Origin: Poa pratensis
Lineage: Eukaryota; Streptophyta; Magnoliopsida; Poales; Poaceae
NCBI GenBank assembly: GCA_947311845.1
Contig: CAMZMU010000111.1
Coordinates: 25,023,023 to 25,087,022, forward strand
DNA: 64,000 nucleotides
Reading direction: 5' to 3'
Below are positions 63,944 through 64,000 of this stretch, piece after piece. Position 1 is the first letter of the stretch. Each line of letters begins with the position of its first letter. The notes beneath the pieces are model-generated. The model saw nothing but the letters and a program-made list of their open reading frames with translations, was not told where the DNA came from and did not search any database. The position numbers and the translations under genes are program-made.

Positions 63944-64000
63944 CACCAAGTATGTTTCTGTGTAAATTCACTGCCTATCGTCAGCTAAAGTTCAGTAAGT

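Overview
The window is repeat-rich nuclear DNA from a grass, most likely Pooideae (Triticeae or oat-like). Evidence: LTR ends of the TGATACGTCTC type, a tRNA-Asp-type primer site (TGGCGCCGTTGCCGGGGA), Stowaway MITEs (CTCCCTCCGTTCC ends, TA target sites), Helitrons with the hairpin-CTAGT end, GC-rich monocot-style exons, and DUF4220/DUF594 and BAHD family genes. I saw no rRNA, tRNA gene, CRISPR array or bacterial feature.

Layout. 1-3.36 kb: 3' part of a BAHD acyltransferase pseudogene (copy 1, minus strand), split by a 2.64 kb non-autonomous LTR element. 3.36-8.8 kb: four degenerate copies of a TATA-containing, 5'-end-like unit, with MITEs. 9.4-11.9 kb: 5' piece of a probable hAT transposon interrupted by a minus-strand LINE. 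11.9-13.5 kb: BAHD copy 2, also broken. 13.9-15.2 kb: a small BED-finger ORF and a short two-exon gene resembling the N-terminus of senescence/dehydration-associated (ERD7-like) proteins. 15.75-17.19 kb: a frameshifted UGT72-type glycosyltransferase. 17.3-23.6 kb: a young Copia element. 23.6-28.8 kb: three more copies of the 5'-end-like unit, a LINE RNase H remnant and a SINE. 28.8-40.9 kb: a complete-structure Tat-lineage Gypsy element on the minus strand with an antisense multi-exon gene. 41-43.5 kb: paralogous unit fragments, one holding a Helitron. 43.6-53.2 kb: an Athila-type gag-protease element whose right LTR contains a related solo LTR. 55.1-58.0 kb: the only clearly intact host gene, a three-exon DUF4220/DUF594 membrane protein. 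58.8-64 kb: Helitrons and a chimeric DUF538/TolB-like gene fragment.

Functionally, host content is one probably working gene plus several decayed metabolic genes (two BAHD, one UGT). The rest is nested transposable elements whose target-site duplications allow an insertion order to be read. I find no convincing new molecular system. The best candidates for follow-up are the seven-copy promoter/5'-exon-like array, the antisense gene of the Gypsy element, and the Helitron-associated DUF538-TolB chimera. Exon models, family names and element borders come from reading by eye, without database searches.
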